Below are positions 62,840-64,000 of a DNA stretch of 64,000 nucleotides, in pieces. The notes beneath the pieces are model-generated. The model was not told the DNA's origin and did no database searches. It was given only the letters and a program-made list of their open reading frames with translations. The stretch's first letter is position 1, and each line of letters begins with the position of its first letter. The stretch spans positions 1-64,000 of the forward strand of contig NZ_WKYV01000025.1 in assembly GCF_009677585.1 (NCBI RefSeq), given 5' to 3'. The position numbers were made by a program, and so were the translations under genes. Source of the DNA: Lactonifactor sp. BIOML-A5 (GTDB taxonomy: Bacteria > Bacillota > Clostridia > Lachnospirales > Lachnospiraceae).

Positions 62840-63182
62840 ACTCTCACTCCTTTTTTCCGTATAATATCAAACGCCAGAAGGAACCTCCTTTAATATTGAC
62901 ATTTTAACATTGTGCAGAGTATTTGTGTAGAAAATAAACTAGATTTATTAGTTTTTTAAATTAATCAGCATACTATTTTATATTTAAGACACAATTTGTC
63001 ATTTTATCCCTTTATTTGTCTTTGCTTCTTAACTTCTGCATACATACTTAATTCACAACTCGAACTTATGCTTTCTTTCAACGCCCTCCTCTTCTAAAGG
63101 TAAACTACACGCTAACAGAATTTACCCCCGGGTATGCAATAAGAAAAACATGGCTGCATACATTAAAAGAAAAAGGATTTAT
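62840..63182. other. AT-rich intergenic region between Ig-like and LysM genes
   Basis: About 343 bp without a gene. Close to the minus-strand start is AAAGGAGG plus a second AAGGAG, the latter used by the Ig-like gene. A 7-bp inverted repeat GTATGCA/TGCATAC (63132-63161) precedes the LysM gene. No clear promoter was identified for either gene. Confidence 0.45.
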
Positions 63183-64000
63183 ATGGATATTCATATTGTT
63201 GCCCCAGGGGATACTATCGCCTCCATCGCAGCCCGGTACGGCGTTTCTCCCTCCCGCCTCTCCTATGACAATCAACTGAATGAACAGAGTCATCTGGTGG
63301 TAGGGCAGGCACTGCTTGTTTTGAAACCGGAACTGATCCATGAGGTTGTCCCCGGGGATACCCCCAGTTCCATATCCAGTCAGTATGGTATCTCTGCCCT
63401 TGAGCTTCTGCGCAATAACCCCTTCTTGTCGAACCAGCCTTACCTGGTCTCCGGAGAATATCTCATAATTCGTTATGATGGTGAAAAAACAGGAAGTATG
63501 GAGACAGATGGCTACGCATACCCTTTTATAAATCGTCCCCTTCTTCGGCAGACACTTCCCTATCTGACAGCTCTGTCCATTTTTTCTTATGGATTTACAC
63601 CGGAGGGTGAATTGATTCCTGTGGACGACGCGCCTCTGATTTCCATGGCTCAGGAATTTGATACCCGGTGTGTCTTAGTGCTCACCCCGTTTTCAGCCAG
63701 CGGGACCTTTGATAATAATCTGGTTACATTAGTTACCAATAACCTGGAGGTGCAGAACAGAGTCATAGAAAATCTGCTTCTGACGGTTGCCCAAAAACCT
63801 TACCAGGAGGTTGATGTGGATTTTGAGTTTATACGGGCAGAAGACAGGATCCCCTATGTAGAATTCGTGAGGAATCTTACCCGGAGGATGAACGCCGTCG
63901 GAGTCATGGTCTCCGTAGCACTGGTCCCAAAAGTATCTGCCGATCAGCCGGGACTTCTGTACGAGGGAATTGACTACCGGCTGCTGGGGGAGGCTGCTAA
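63183..64000 (+). CDS. LysM-GH18 protein (YaaH/SleL-like), truncated by window end
   Basis: An open frame of 272 codons runs off the window. Two LysM domains come first (HIVAPGDTIASIAARYGVS and HEVVPGDTPSSISSQYGIS), then a GH18 domain with LSIFSYGFTPEGEL and the catalytic-type DVDFEF (DxDxE). The layout matches YaaH/SleL cortical-fragment glucosaminidases used in spore germination. No signal peptide is seen, as in that family. AAGGA stands 6 nt before the ATG. The C terminus is not in view. Confidence 0.88.
   Translation, partial: MDIHIVAPGDTIASIAARYGVSPSRLSYDNQLNEQSHLVVGQALLVLKPELIHEVVPGDTPSSISSQYGISALELLRNNPFLSNQPYLVSGEYLIIRYDGEKTGSMETDGYAYPFINRPLLRQTLPYLTALSIFSYGFTPEGELIPVDDAPLISMAQEFDTRCVLVLTPFSASGTFDNNLVTLVTNNLEVQNRVIENLLLTVAQKPYQEVDVDFEFIRAEDRIPYVEFVRNLTRRMNAVGVMVSVALVPKVSADQPGLLYEGIDYRLLGEAA

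Noticed and set aside
63105..63341. A minus-strand open frame near the right end
   Set aside because: It is antisense to the LysM gene, which has two LysM domains and a GH18 motif.

Overview
The window looks like chromosomal DNA of a Gram-positive, low-to-mid GC gut anaerobe of the class Clostridia, most likely Lachnospiraceae (Blautia-like). That rests on family-level gene content, strong AGGAGG ribosome binding sites, sigma-A type promoters, and riboswitch classes typical of Firmicutes. Genus and species are inference. I see no phage, transposase, CRISPR array or rRNA; this is ordinary backbone with several small accessory modules.

Layout. 0.2-0.5 kb: two tRNA-Ser genes. 0.5-3.2 kb: ispD, tsaD and rnz. 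3.3-12.4 kb: a ten-gene Mrp/Mbh-type cation/proton antiporter operon with four separate antiporter-like subunits and no full-length MrpA. 13-15 kb: a small zinc-finger-like protein, then tsaE-tsaB-rimI, the rest of the t6A module. 15-20.8 kb: a cyclophilin and the thiC-thiS-thiF-thiG-thiH-tenI thiamine operon under a TPP riboswitch with two candidate terminators. 20.9-33.3 kb: yigZ, a class A penicillin-binding protein, uvrC-hprK-glcK, an alpha/beta hydrolase, ftsH and a DUF1846 protein. 33.3-39.7 kb: pyrG with a large leader hairpin, then a sugar module (NahK-like kinase, NDP-sugar pyrophosphorylase, GalE) opposite an AraC regulator. 39.8-45.7 kb: an envelope-stress module (two-component system, two-gene ABC exporter, BlaI/BlaR1-like pair with a 22-bp-arm palindromic operator). 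45.7-49.7 kb: pepP and tex.

49.8-52.3 kb is a complete-looking queuosine salvage operon: nucleoside hydrolase (QueK-like), ECF S component (QrtT-like) and radical-SAM-like enzyme (QueL-like), preceded by what reads as a preQ1-I riboswitch. 52.3-54.3 kb holds a DUF4190/DUF2752 pair and a YgjP-like protein that has lost all its zinc ligands. 54.3-55.6 kb is a CDF metal exporter with a roughly 380-nt leader containing a NiCo riboswitch and an overlapping terminator. The right end carries a lone hydantoinase/oxoprolinase-like protein, a solitary type IV pilin-like protein, an Fe-S aldo/keto reductase, a hexapeptide acetyltransferase, an AraC-GyrI regulator, a secreted Ig-like protein and the start of a LysM/GH18 spore-cortex-type enzyme cut by the window end.

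Two riboswitch-controlled transport/salvage units (preQ1 with queuosine salvage, NiCo with CDF) are the most informative findings. All RNA and family calls were made by eye; no search was run.
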